Origin: Omphiscola glabra | Lineage: Eukaryota; Mollusca; Gastropoda; Lymnaeidae | DNA: 64,000 nucleotides | NCBI GenBank assembly: GCA_964017045.1 | Contig: OZ024808.1 | Location: 12,120,284-12,184,283, forward strand | Direction of reading: 5' to 3' | Shown here: positions 44,754-55,132 of the stretch, in pieces | How positions within the stretch are numbered: the stretch's first letter is position 1 | How the letters are laid out: each line of letters begins with the position of its first letter | Notes under the pieces: generated by a model | Seen by the model: only the letters and a program-made list of their open reading frames with translations | Told to the model about the DNA's origin: nothing | The model's database searches: none | Program-made: the position numbers and the translations under genes

Positions 44754-44942
44754 GGAAGGAGTTCATAATCGGAATAAAGTTGGATATTTTTGTTTAAACA
44801 TTGAATGTCACAGAAATAAGATTGAGTCACAGAAATTAACCCGCCAAACACGTTCACATTAGTACACACGCCTGGCAGCACATTGTCATACAACGAGACC
44901 AGAACTTCAGGTACTAAAGGAGTACTAGGAGACCTCACAGTA

Positions 44943-45018
44943 CCCTGTCATTACAACAGTGCTGCAATCCTGTCATTACAACAGTGCCGCAATCCTGTCA
45001 TTACAACAGTGCCGCAAT
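44943..45018. repeat. 25-bp tandem repeat, 3 copies
   Basis: cctgtcattacaacagtgcc plus gcaat. Confidence 0.9.
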
Positions 45019-45095
45019 ATGCCGCCATGAAAACCTTCCAGAACCACAGTAATGGTAATAAACAATAAAAAAGCAACAACGTTACAACATATTAG

Positions 45096-45284
45096 CAGAG
45101 TCGTAGCTAAGGGGGTGCAGGGGAGACAGATTTCCTCGGGTGCCAGACTAGTTTGGGGCTCCAAAATGTGCTTTGATATAATTTTTATTGATGAAAATAA
45201 TGGATTTGAGGGTTGAAAAAATAAAGGGAGGTGCTTTAAAATGACTCTTGTCCCCGGGCGCAAAACACTGTAGCCGCGCCTCTG
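45096..45284. mobile_element. hAT-type MITE, family 1, copy b
   Basis: Flanked by a perfect 8-bp duplication catattag (45088-45095 and 45285-45292). Ends cagagtcgtagctaag and, reverse-complemented, cagaggcgcggctac. The interior is homologous to 8026-8203 in inverted orientation. Confidence 0.9.
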
Positions 45285-45292
45285 CATATTAG

Positions 45293-47372
45293 CCTTGACT
45301 GCGCCAAAGATGGTCAACTATAAGATTGTTTTCTAAAGAGCACAGATTACGGCACCATTTATCAATAGACCAGCCACATAGCACAAGTTTCGGTGCTCAT
45401 TTGATTAGCGTGATAACATTTTTTGGTGGTTGCTATTTTAGTATTGATGTCTTGTTGTATTGTTTTCTTGTTGCATTTATATTTTGTAGTATTGATTATA
45501 TTTATATTTCGTTGTATTGATGTTTTGTTGTATATATATTTTGTTGTATTGATTTTTTTAAATATGTGATTTTTTCGTTTCTTTTTTAAATTATTTTTTT
45601 TTAAAAGCAATTGATACATTTTTAATGAATTTGAGTGTGAATATTTAGGTAACAATTGTATCTTTTGATCATTGATATATTGCTTTATTGATTTTTTTGT
45701 TCCTTGTGTTAAAATTGTGACTGCTCGACTTCTAAGTGTCCAAAGTCCAACTAAGGTCATCCCAGTTATAACATATGCACTTCGTTTCTAAAGTGCCGTA
45801 TAAGGCAGAATGAGTTTTGACTAAACGTGTCTTCCAACTTTGTATGTCACAGAAAACAAATATAATTATGTATACCACAGTCTGCTTCGTCATTTAAATA
45901 TGATAATGCTATGAATTAACTAAAATTTAAAAAACACAAATTTAGTGACGTTAGAATGTCTGATTCTTACAACTTCTGTTGTTAGATAAATGATCTGAAA
46001 CTTTTGAATTAAAATCTCATTAATTAAAAAAAATTATTTTATTGCCACATTTGGCAAGCCTGTATGTAAAAGATTTATGTCACTTATTTGTTGCCTGACC
46101 CTGGTCCATTGAGAGAATAACATATTTACAATTACCCTTTATCTAATTTAGCAAGAAACTGCCGAAGACATGATAATCCACAATACGCTCGATTGAAATG
46201 GTATAAAAATTGAAACTGGGCAGCGATAAACGATGAATAATATTTTGAGCTACTGCTAATAAATGCTTACAGTGGATCATAGCCGATGTCATTTCTTTGG
46301 TGAACTACTGTGTGTTGGTTTAGAGAGTGTGGAGAACGAGCGGGCCAGCACATCTTTAGACATGAAGTTCTCACTACGCCAGTGGCAGGATGTGTCTTGT
46401 GATCAGCAGAAGCCTGTCAGCATCGCTGTAAAGTTTTTAAATGATCATTTCCCCAATGAGGGAATCCATGAAATTAGAAGATTTTAACTTAGGGACATGT
46501 ATAATGAAAGAAAAAAATGTAAAATTCAAGAAATGGGGGATATTTTGAAATATTTATTTAAATTTAAATTCATATTTACATTAATAAGTTAATGTGTTCA
46601 CAATTATTATTATTATTATTATAACAAATCCACACAAAGTGTTTTGAACATCAAATAATAAATCTTCAATTAAAATAAATTTACATTAATTACAGAAAAT
46701 AAAATACTATTTTAAAATCATATAGGCATTTAACAATGGCATGTATTAATATAATCATAATAAAAGTTGCATTTTTCTCAGAGCTTTCTATTTTTAATTT
46801 CATCAAGGAATAGTGAGTCGATTTTTTTTTCTCCATTAAAAGAGTGTCAGATTGTTAAATAAAAATCTTTACATCTTTTTTTGTTGATACAAATTGCTCC
46901 ATAATTTTGTATTTAAAAAAAAAAAGAAAACAGGAAAATCTTTTAACAGAATCAGTAAATTAATTTGGACACTTTAATTCTTAATTTACCCCCGAGAATG
47001 TCACCTAATGCTTCTCAAATGTCATCAACTGCCTCACAAAATTTATAAGACATTTACATTTTTATAACTGATTTGAACCTCATTGACCTTTGTCCTCTCA
47101 CAGAGTTCAAACGTTGTGTGTGTCCTGAACTCTTTATCATGCTTTAGTAGACACACGCACATAATTTTTACGACGGGTAGACGCCCCTGCGGTGCCCGCT
47201 TATCATCGTGTGTCCGTCCTTAGATAGGTGGAAGTGATAAACCTTCAGAAACGGAAGTATCTCAATACTGTACACGGAAATACAGAAAAGGTTCACACGG
47301 GACAAAGCTTCCACGTTTTCGCAAAAACCTGTATCCAAAGCTATATGCCCTTGCAATGAATATATCCGTAAA
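45293..47372. other. Intergenic DNA downstream of the nuclear receptor
   Basis: AT-rich. A 75-codon open frame at 46263-46487 (+) has no recognisable domain and is not called. The part near 47.4 kb is likely receptor 3' UTR. Confidence 0.5.
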
Positions 47373-47378
47373 TTTATT
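47373..47378 (-). terminator. Candidate poly(A) signal of the nuclear receptor gene
   Basis: AATAAA on the minus strand about 150 nt past the stop codon. Confidence 0.45.
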
Positions 47379-47528
47379 ATTAAAACCCACATTATGTATT
47401 AGTTGAAGGTGCTAGACAGCGATGCGGTGTTTACAGCGGCCAGACACGTGAATGGTTTGCTATATCATTTATAAGATCACACAGACTGCTGTGTTCAGCA
47501 ACATAATCCCATTATTCATCTGGTCCGA

Positions 47529-49504
47529 TCATGTGCTGTCTGCTGTCTTGTCTTGACAGACACAAGCGCAGGTGCATTTTCTTTTGTTGACCTTCAACCC
47601 CAAAGCCGTTTTGGTGACTGGTGTGCTCGTATATCCGGGTCCGCGTCTCTGGCGTAGCGGCCATCTTTTGTATCTCAGACGCTTGGCCGGCTGGGGTCTG
47701 GAATCGCAAGAGTTGTCCCGCTTTCTTTTCCGTTCGAACGACGCGTTCTCCTTGTTTTCTGGAAGTGTGGACAAGTCTGTTGCCGTAGAAGATGCCCCAC
47801 TGATGCCCAAGCCACTGTCAACAACAGCTTCTCCAGGGGTGGATAACTCGCAAGCTGACGTGACAGACGGATATTCTTTCACCCTTTCCTCATTGCCCCC
47901 CTTCAGATTGTCAGTGTCTACATTCTCCTGTTTGTTATCATTGTCAACAGTTTCACAATCAATAAAGATATCCTGAGACTCTTCATCGGAAGCTAGAATC
48001 TCAGACCTAATTTTGGCCACAAATGGACTGATCCCATTCAACTCAGCTTCACTCGGAAAGAACCCATTTCCACTTTCCGGGGAAGAAGGATACGAATCTC
48101 CACTACAAACACTTTGGGTATTTCGACTAGTCGATTGGGTGGAAAGATCTTCAATAACAGAATGCATCATCTCATCCACTCTAGGCTTTTCAGACCTGTC
48201 ACTCAATGGCTCTAGCGAGCGTGACCTCTGGTCCGCCGCGTTAGCTAAGGCACTGACATTGTAACTGAAAGAACTTGGTGGGTAGACAGATATAGGCCGC
48301 CACTGGACTGGGGCAGAGTTAAGGTTTTCATCAGAATAATGGAAAAATGAGGCGAACCCTGGGGCAATGGAAGCCGGGCTTCGTGTTGGTACAAAGGAGT
48401 TGTAGGGACAGAACTCCTGGAACGTGCTTCCACTCCGCCTAGGTTCCTCTTTCAGTAGATCGTCAATCATGAAAGCTCTCGATTTTTTAGGCTTCTCTGC
48501 TCCTGGTTTATCGGAATCCCGACCCTCGAGAGTACGAGGTTCTCCGTCAACAAGGATCTTGCGATAACACTTCCGGTTTTTGTTGTCCGCCACAAGGGGG
48601 TGGGACGTAACAGAATTCCCGTTGGAGTCCTGAAAGCCCGAGGAAGACGTAGCACTACCTGCACGGATTATCGGTGTGCTCGGCTTGATCACGGAAAACT
48701 CTGCGTCGACGACCCGTTCAGCTGAATGTGCCTGACCTTGACATTCAACGTCTTGGGTATCCACGATCTCTTTTTTAATATTTGTCATTTTGACGTCAGG
48801 GGTCACCTGAGATGGACTCTGCAATACGTCACATCTCGTAGGAGATGTTAGTTGTTGTGCTGACATGGGGACATTGCCGTTGTTGGAGCAGCCAGGCAGC
48901 TGATGCTGCAAATACTGGAGATACTGACCAGCGGTCAGTCCAAGCGACTCCTGAGAATACGATCTCATCGGATCATAAGAACTTGTGATTGGGAAACCGC
49001 TGGCTACTGTTAAGAAATCATTTTTGATTAAAGTGTTGTTGCAATGATTTGCAGAACCTTGGTCACCGGCGTGCGAGGGAAGACCTTTGTTCCATGACCT
49101 CCATTGAGAGAAAGCCGTGTCCGTCATATCCGGTGTGTACCGAAGACCGCCGTAGGCTGAGCTCAGCCCGCCGTCGAAGTACGGAGCGGCGCCGGGGTAG
49201 CTGCCGGAAGGATAGGTCGGGTATGGATTCTGGTTGAACACCCCGATCCCAATAGAAGGTACTTGCAGGTTTATTACAGGTGGTATATGGTAGATTCCAC
49301 TCTGAGGGGCTGAAGTTGTAGCCTGTGGCGCTTGTAAGTAGTGGGGCGGCGGGATGTAAGGCTGCTGGGGGCTGGGTAAATGCGTTGACCAATTTAATGA
49401 CGCCAGGTCCGGTCGTCCCTCTTGCAGCATCTTCTGTTGCTGGATGTACAACTGGGTTTCATCCAGGCTGGTGTCATGGCTGCCCTCCCTTGGTTGTTGG
49501 ACTT
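47529..49504 (-). CDS. Nuclear receptor exon 4 (long C-terminal tail)
   Basis: Acceptor ...ttatctgcag; one 1,976-nt exon encoding residues 81-738 and the stop. Starts V-Q-Q-P-R-E-G-S-H-D-T-S-L-D. GC content is clearly higher than in the neighbouring DNA and there are no internal stops, supporting genuine coding sequence. Low-complexity, Ser/Pro/Asn-rich, with acidic patches and two basic clusters near the end. Confidence 0.92.
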
Positions 49505-52329
49505 CTGCAGATAAAAATGATTTTGAAATGAGAAAAGATGGGCATGCAATCCCGACCTAAATATCATAATGATGGTTTTCTTTTTGTGTGTGTGTTTTTT
49601 AGTGAATAATAAGCCGACATAAATTAAAAACTTGGTAAACGTCACAAAGAAACAAATCGATTTATAAAAATAAATTTTTAAACAAGAAACGCTAAAGTTC
49701 TAGAGAAAATAATATTTAAGTTGCAAGAATCCCTAGGACAGATGTACTTACTGGAACTGTCCACTCCTGCACGCATGCACGCGTCATATCTACACGCCTT
49801 GCACGCCTTTCTCGAGCTGTGGTTGACAATGCACTGGCCGTCCGATTTGCATTCTGGGATTTTTACTTTACCCTGAAGCAGACGATAATAATTTTTAGAT
49901 TTAGAGACGGGTGTTATTGATACAGTCTGGACGACAACCATGGTACAATCCTGGTAGAATACAACAATTTGAAAAACCCTGTTAGAATTTAACAACCCAG
50001 TTAGAATTGAACCATTTGAGAACCTTGTTAGAATGCAATCATTTAACACTCCTGTGGCATACAATCATTTGAAAACCCTGTGTGGCATACAATCATTTGA
50101 AAACCCTGTGTGGCATACAATCATTTAAAAACCCTGTGTGGCATACAATCATTTGAAAACCACTATTAGAATACACAACCATTTGACAACCACTATTAGA
50201 ATACAACCATTTAACAACCCTGTTAGAATACAATCCTAGGCCAACCGATCAAAAGTCTATCTCATCAACAAAAAAACAAGAAGACCCCCAAAAAGCTCCA
50301 AACAGAAGGAGACCAAGAGAGCCAAGAGAGTCAAGAGAGTCAAGAGTGCCAAGAGAGCCAAGAGTGTCAAGAGTGCGAAGAGTGCGAAGAGTGCCAAGAG
50401 AGCCAAGAGTGCCAAGAGAGCCAAGAGTGCCAAGAGTGCCAAGAGTGCTTAAGAGTGCCAAGAGAGCCAAGAGAGCCAAGAGTGCCAAGAGTGCCAAGAG
50501 AGCCAAGAGAGCCAAGAGAGACCAAGAGAGCCAAGGGTGCCAAGAGCCAAGACTCACCTGAACTGTCCGCTTGAAGAAAGCCCGGCATCCGTTGCACAGA
50601 AGTCGTGTGTAGTGTAGAGCCACTTGGTCTGATGTCTCACCACACACAACACACACATGGTGAACTGTGGGGGAGATAGCGGTAACATAGTCAATATTGG
50701 TGGATTACATGTGGATGGATGACGAGTAACGGGGTATAGATGTGGATGAATGGGGTGTAAAATGTAAATGTCGGTTGTTGGGGTTTAGATTTGGGGACGG
50801 GTGGGGCTTACATGGGATTGGATGGGCTTTCATGGGGATGGATGGGCTTTCATGGGAATGGATGGGCTTTCATGGGGATGGATGGGCTTTCATGGGGATG
50901 GATGGGCTTTCATGGGGATGGATGGGCTTTCATGGGAATGGATGGGCTTTCATGGGGATGGATGGGCTTTCATGGGGATGGATGGGCTTTCATGGGAATG
51001 GATGGGCTTTCATGGGGATGGATGGGCTTTCATGGGGATGGATGGGCTTTCATGGGAATGGATGGGCTTTCATGGGGATGGATGGGCTTTCATGGGGATG
51101 GATGGGCTTTCATGGGAATGGATGGGCTTTCATGGGAATGGATGGGCTTTCATGGGGATGGATGGGCTTTCATGGGAATGGATGGGCTTTCATGGGAATG
51201 GATGGGCTTTCATGGGGATGGATGGGCTTTCATGGGGATGGATGGGCTTTCATGGGAATGGATGGGCTTTCATGGGGATGGATGGGCTTTCATGGGAATG
51301 GATGGGCTTTCATGGGAATGGATGGGCTTTCATGGGAATGGATGGGCTTTCATGGGGATGGATGGGCTTTCATGGGGATGGATGGGCTTTCATGGGAATG
51401 GATGGGCTTTCATGGGAATGGATGGGCTTTCATGGGAATGGATGGGCTTTCATGGGGATGGATGGGCTTTCATGGGAATGGATGGGCTTTCATGGGAATG
51501 GATGGGCTTTCATGGGAATGGATGGGCTTTCATGGGGATGGATGGGCTTTCATGGGGATATTGAAACCTGACATCCTTATTAAATGATAGATGAATCTAT
51601 AATTTATTCCATCACGCATAAATTAGGTATGTGTGTGGGGGGGGGGGGGGAATGCTGTCCATAAATCAGACATCTCCTACATTGATTTACAAACACCGTG
51701 TCATCGAGAGAAAAATGAACATTTTTCAAACAAAATTTACTAGTTTGAACATTTCATCTAGAGAACGAAAATACCCACCCATGAACATACTCCAGAGTCT
51801 TTCATGAAAGTTGGGAATAAGACACACAGACACAGGAGACGTTACTCCAGTAATACCTTACTTGAGCTATTTACTTCTATTAATTATGACGTTTTTGTAT
51901 TCTGCTTTGCTTTAAAACATCTCTTACGTCCCATGAATTTTTGTGTTGTGTCCGATTATTGAATAATTTAATAACAAGATGAACAAGATGTAGTAATGAG
52001 ATGAATAAGGTATACTAATAAGATGAACGAGATATAGTTATAAGATGAACAAGAAGTAGTAATGAGATGAACAAGATGTAGTAATAAGATGAACAAGATG
52101 TAGTAATAAGATGAACAAGATGTAGTAATGAGATGAATAAGGTATACTAATAAGATGAACGAGATATAGTTATAAGATGAACAAGAAGTAGTAATGAGAT
52201 GAACAAGATGTAGTAATAAGATGAACATGATGTAGTAATAAGATGAACAAGATGTAGTAATAAGATGAAAAAGATATAATAATAAGATGAACAAGACATA
52301 ATAAATGTGAACTCACCCTTAACATCCAT
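47529..52329 (-). CDS. DBD-only nuclear receptor, 4 coding exons
   Basis: Putative nuclear zinc-finger transcription factor of the nuclear-receptor superfamily. Exons 52329-52317, 50664-50558, 49872-49752 and 49504-47529 join in phase (2,217 nt, 738 residues). DBD is at residues 9-77: Cys 9, 12, 28, 31 form zinc module 1 and Cys 48, 54, 64, 67, 72 supply module 2. The P-box is C-N-G-C-R-A-F-F (usual C-E-G-C-K-G-F-F) and the D-box loop K-S-D-G-Q has the normal five residues. The remaining 660 residues are Pro/Ser/Gln/Asn-rich with no visible ligand-binding-domain helices. They hold a SUMO site I-K-K-E (323-326), an eh1-like F-M-I-D-D-L-L (425-431), basic clusters (672-676 and 688-694) and a C-terminal C-T-C-A-C-V-C. 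The architecture recalls the arthropod Knirps group (NR0A) but the P-box does not. Subfamily unknown. Confidence 0.88.
48453..48473 (-). other. eh1-like Groucho-binding motif FMIDDLL
   Basis: Encodes F-M-I-D-D-L-L, preceded by K-K-S-R-A and followed by K-E-E. It fits the F-x-I-x-x-(I/L)-L engrailed-homology-1 consensus that recruits Groucho/TLE co-repressors. Confidence 0.6.
48768..48779 (-). other. Candidate SUMO-acceptor site IKKE
   Basis: I-K-K-E within D-V-K-M-T-N-I-K-K-E-I-V; fits hydrophobic-Lys-x-Glu. Common in repressive nuclear receptors. Confidence 0.45.
49752..49872 (-). CDS. Nuclear receptor exon 3 (second zinc module)
   Basis: Acceptor ...ctgcttcag, donor gtaagt, 121 nt. Encodes P-E-C-K-S-D-G-Q-C-I-V-N, then C-K-A-C-R-Y-D-A-C-M-R-A-G-V, with the C-x5-C-x9-C-x2-C-x4-C spacing of nuclear-receptor module 2. 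Confidence 0.93.
49960..50225. repeat. About 29-bp tandem repeat in receptor intron 2-3
   Basis: Units combine tacaatcatttgaaaaccct with gtgtggca or gttagaa. Confidence 0.85.
50303..50552. repeat. 9-bp repeat array next to receptor exon 2 donor
   Basis: About 27 copies of gccaagag(t/a), ending within 10 bp of the exon 2/intron boundary at 50558. The period of 9 gives long open frames (Leu/Ala-rich on minus, Arg/Lys-rich on plus) that are not genes. Confidence 0.93.
50558..50664 (-). CDS. Nuclear receptor exon 2 (first zinc module)
   Basis: Acceptor ...cccccacag, donor gtgagt, 107 nt. Encodes H-H-V-C-V-V-C-G-E-T-S-D-Q, then C-N-G-C-R-A-F-F-K-R-T-V-Q. Splitting the DBD between the two modules is a common nuclear-receptor exon boundary. 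Confidence 0.92.
50805..51560. repeat. 20-bp minisatellite, 37 copies, in receptor intron 1
   Basis: Unit gatgggctttcatggg(g/a)atg with only one variable base. The 20-bp period times three (60 bp) keeps all three plus frames open (256-281 codons), a periodicity artefact. Confidence 0.97.
51966..52300. repeat. 22-bp minisatellite in receptor intron 1
   Basis: Unit agatgaacaagatgtagtaa plus ta, with variants. A six-unit (132-bp) block is repeated: the atgaataagg variant is at 52001 and 52133. Ends about 15 bp from the exon 1 donor. Confidence 0.92.
52317..52329 (-). CDS. Nuclear receptor coding exon 1
   Basis: Thirteen coding nucleotides, ATG GAT GTT AAG G, then donor gtgagt. Chosen because it supplies the single base needed to complete the codon at 50664 and gives M-D-V-K-V-H-H-V-C. 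The 5' UTR continues upstream toward the promoter near 52.6 kb. Confidence 0.78.
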
Positions 52330-52629
52330 GGTCGTCTTCTTGACAAATCGGTCCGGTGAATGGGAAGCGAAATAATAAAGTTATTAACACGGTTTTTAGT
52401 TCTGTGCTACACACCATAACACAACACACACTAATTTCTAGACACCGCAGCAGATGAGCCAACGTTAAAATTCCTTGGTGCTCTAGAGAAACTAGACTAC
52501 GGATTATCCAATGTCACAATGGTTGAAATAGTCCATGTGAATTTTGATCTGCTAAAAGTTACCTCCAATTACAATTTTGGGTCTGCGGTGAACTCTTCTC
52601 GGATAGATTGCTGCTATATTTGACCACTC

Positions 52630-52637
52630 TTTATATA
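52630..52637 (-). promoter_or_regulatory. TATA box of the nuclear receptor gene
   Basis: TATATAAA on the minus strand, about 300 nt upstream of the ATG. Transcription start predicted near 52600. Confidence 0.65.
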
Positions 52638-52655
52638 CACGTTCGCTGGACATCC

Positions 52656-52663
52656 TGACGTCA
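52656..52663 (-). promoter_or_regulatory. CRE (TGACGTCA)
   Basis: Perfect palindromic cAMP-response element about 20 bp upstream of the TATA box, a position typical of functional CREB/ATF sites. A nuclear-receptor half-site AGGTCA (plus strand) lies at 52671-52676. Confidence 0.65.
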
Positions 52664-52740
52664 CGGCTATAGGTCATTTCAAGTGCCAAACAAAATCAAC
52701 TTTATTTTTGGTGAAATACAGACTTCCCGTCACGTCCTGC

Positions 52741-52783
52741 ATTGGCCAGAGCGGCTACGGCGCGTGCCACAAGCCCCGCCCCC
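52741..52783 (-). promoter_or_regulatory. CCAAT box and GC box
   Basis: CCAAT on minus at 52741-52745 and a GGGGGCGGGG-type Sp1 box at 52774-52783, about 105-150 bp upstream of the TATA box. Confidence 0.5.
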
Positions 52784-52789
52784 AAACGG

Positions 52790-54300
52790 GTGTCCCTAAC
52801 AATCCACGGATCATCATCGGTCCATCAGCGGTAATGCCATCAAGCTTGACCACTCGAAGGTAGACGCCGGACAACGCGGATTAAGCTTTAAAAACAACCT
52901 GAACAAAAGATGTGTCAACATATCACCGGGAGCAGGACCAACAAAATTGGATTTTCACAAGTTCACGGGGGGGGGGGGGGGGGAGGGGGGGGGGGCAACA
53001 CATTTGTTTCGGTAAAGAAGAAAAAAAAGGGGGGGGGGGGTAATTTCAGCCCAGTAAAAAAATGGAAGAGAAAAGTTTGATTGTGATAATGTTCTGTGGC
53101 CAGCACAAGCTTAACTCGCGGTATTGGTAAACATGTTTAATGTGGAGATATCTTGAGTTGAGGTAGTCTAAGTCTAAGCTCGTCCCTTGTTTCATCAAAC
53201 ACAAAGGGTTCGGTGAGGGGGGCGAGATGAACATCCAACTACAGCAGTGGGGATTAGGTCGGAAACATCATAATGATGACTGACGGCAGCACACTGGGTG
53301 TGAGATGATCAATCATATAATCTTTAAACGTTTCTTGATTATTGATATTTAAGCATCGCAAAAATCGCAATCACTAGAATCCAATGAAAGGAAAGTGAGT
53401 TGAGGATGATCCTAGACAATTGCCTGTACACGCCAGGTAGGGGGGGGGGTGGTGTTCTGACCCGGGCGCCACTTATTTTGGGGCAGCATTCTCGCGGTCC
53501 ACTTCCTATACTTGACATAACTTATGTTTATCTGTTTTCTGCACATATTGGGGTTTGCGTTCATTAGGAAGAAAAAAGGGGGGGGGGTATGGGCCAAAAT
53601 CAAGGACCGCCCTCCCTCCAAACCCCCTCCACCCGTCTAAAATAAAATTAATTAATATTAAAGTGAGATGTGTTGCAATTTCATTTTAAAGTTAAAGACT
53701 CCTTCCATTTAATTTAACTTGGTTTTTTTTGTCAATTCTTCAAAGCATGCAGTGCAACTATTCTCATATACACAGATAATCATTGAAGTCACCATTAAGC
53801 TTTTCACGCTCAATGAATTAGGACAGAAACTTAGGATAGTGCATAAATGAAAATGCGAAGTAGAGGAGCTTTTCACTCTACTGCCGCCACTAGCGGAACC
53901 AGGGATTTGGGGAACAAAAGGTGTGGGGGGGGGGGTCGATGGAGCTGTCGTTTGTAAGTCAACAATTTTATAATTCGGACGAAAATGAAATATTTTTTGA
54001 CGTCATCGTGTTTTAGATGGATGATTATTAAAAACTGCATTGAATATTGCCTCAAGTCTTACAGACGTTATGTGTTCACATAGGCGGATTCACAGTGGAT
54101 CAGGGGGTCTGGGTGTCACAATGTTAACAACATGGGTAAAATGTTAACCCCTTGAGCGTATGTTAACAACGGACGTATATATTGACATCATCGTTGTACA
54201 TATTTATGAGACTTAATGTCTGTGCTTATATCTGTGTACGATGTAATGTTCTAGATCTTAGTCAAGTGTTTAATAGAGAAGCTGAGGTGTTCCTTCTTTA
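52790..54300. other. Intergenic DNA with poly(G) runs
   Basis: No gene. Long G runs at 52969-52995 and 53029-53040, shorter ones at 53441, 53578 and 53926. Confidence 0.5.
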
Positions 54301-54306
54301 TATGCT

Positions 54307-55095
54307 GTAGCTTCCAAAGGGTGATGATGTAACCGAGTGATAGCTATAATAGCTCTGTTGTAGCTTCCAAAGGGTGATGATGTAACCGGGTGATAGCTAA
54401 TAATAGCTCTGTTGTAGCTTCCAAATGGTGACGATGTAACCGGGTGATAGCTATAATAGCTCTGTCGTAGCTTCCAAAGGGTGACGATGTAACCGGGTGA
54501 TAGCTATAATAGCTCTGTTGTAGCTTCCAAAGGGTGATGATGTAACCGGGTGATAGCTATAATAGCTCTGTTGTAGCTTCCAAATGGTGACGATGTAACC
54601 GGGTGATAGCTATAATAGCTCTGTTGTAGCTTCCAAAGGGTGATGATGTAACCGGGTGATAGCTAATAATAGCTCTGTTGTAGCTTCCAAAGGGTGATGA
54701 TGTAACCGGGTGATAGCTAATAATAGCTCTGTCGTAGCTTCCAAAGGGTGACGATGTAACCGGGTGATAGCTATAATAGCTCTGTTGTAGCTTCCAAATG
54801 GTGACGATGTAACCGGGTGATAGCTATAATAGCTCTGTTGTAGCTTCCAAAGGGTGATGATGTAACCGGGTGATAGCTAATAATAGCTCTGTTGTAGCTT
54901 CCAAAGGGTGATGATGTAACCGGGTGATAGCTAATAATAGCTCTGTTGTAGCTTCCAAATGGTGACGATGTAACCGGGTGATAGCTATAATAGCTCTGTT
55001 GTAGCTTCCAAAGGGTGATGATGTAACCGGGTGATAGCTATAGCTCTGTTGTAGCTTCCAAAGGGTGATTATGTAACCGGGTGATAGCTATAACA
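54307..55095. repeat. 53/54-bp minisatellite, about 15 copies
   Basis: Unit contains tgtagcttccaaagggtgat and gatgtaaccgggtgatagct. Units alternate between agctataat and agctaataat variants. Confidence 0.95.
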
Positions 55096-55132
55096 TTAAT
55101 ATATACGCATAAAAAATTATTACAATTTAGAG

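Noticed and set aside
46263..46487. 75-codon plus-strand ORF
   Set aside because: No domain, no splice context, similar in length to chance frames in the region.
47572..49531. Plus-strand ORFs opposite the receptor's last exon
   Set aside because: Shadows of the long minus-strand coding exon.
50742..51587. Three overlapping plus-strand frames of 256-281 codons (Gly/Trp/Met-rich)
   Set aside because: All three come from one 20-bp tandem repeat without stop codons, inside an intron of a minus-strand gene.
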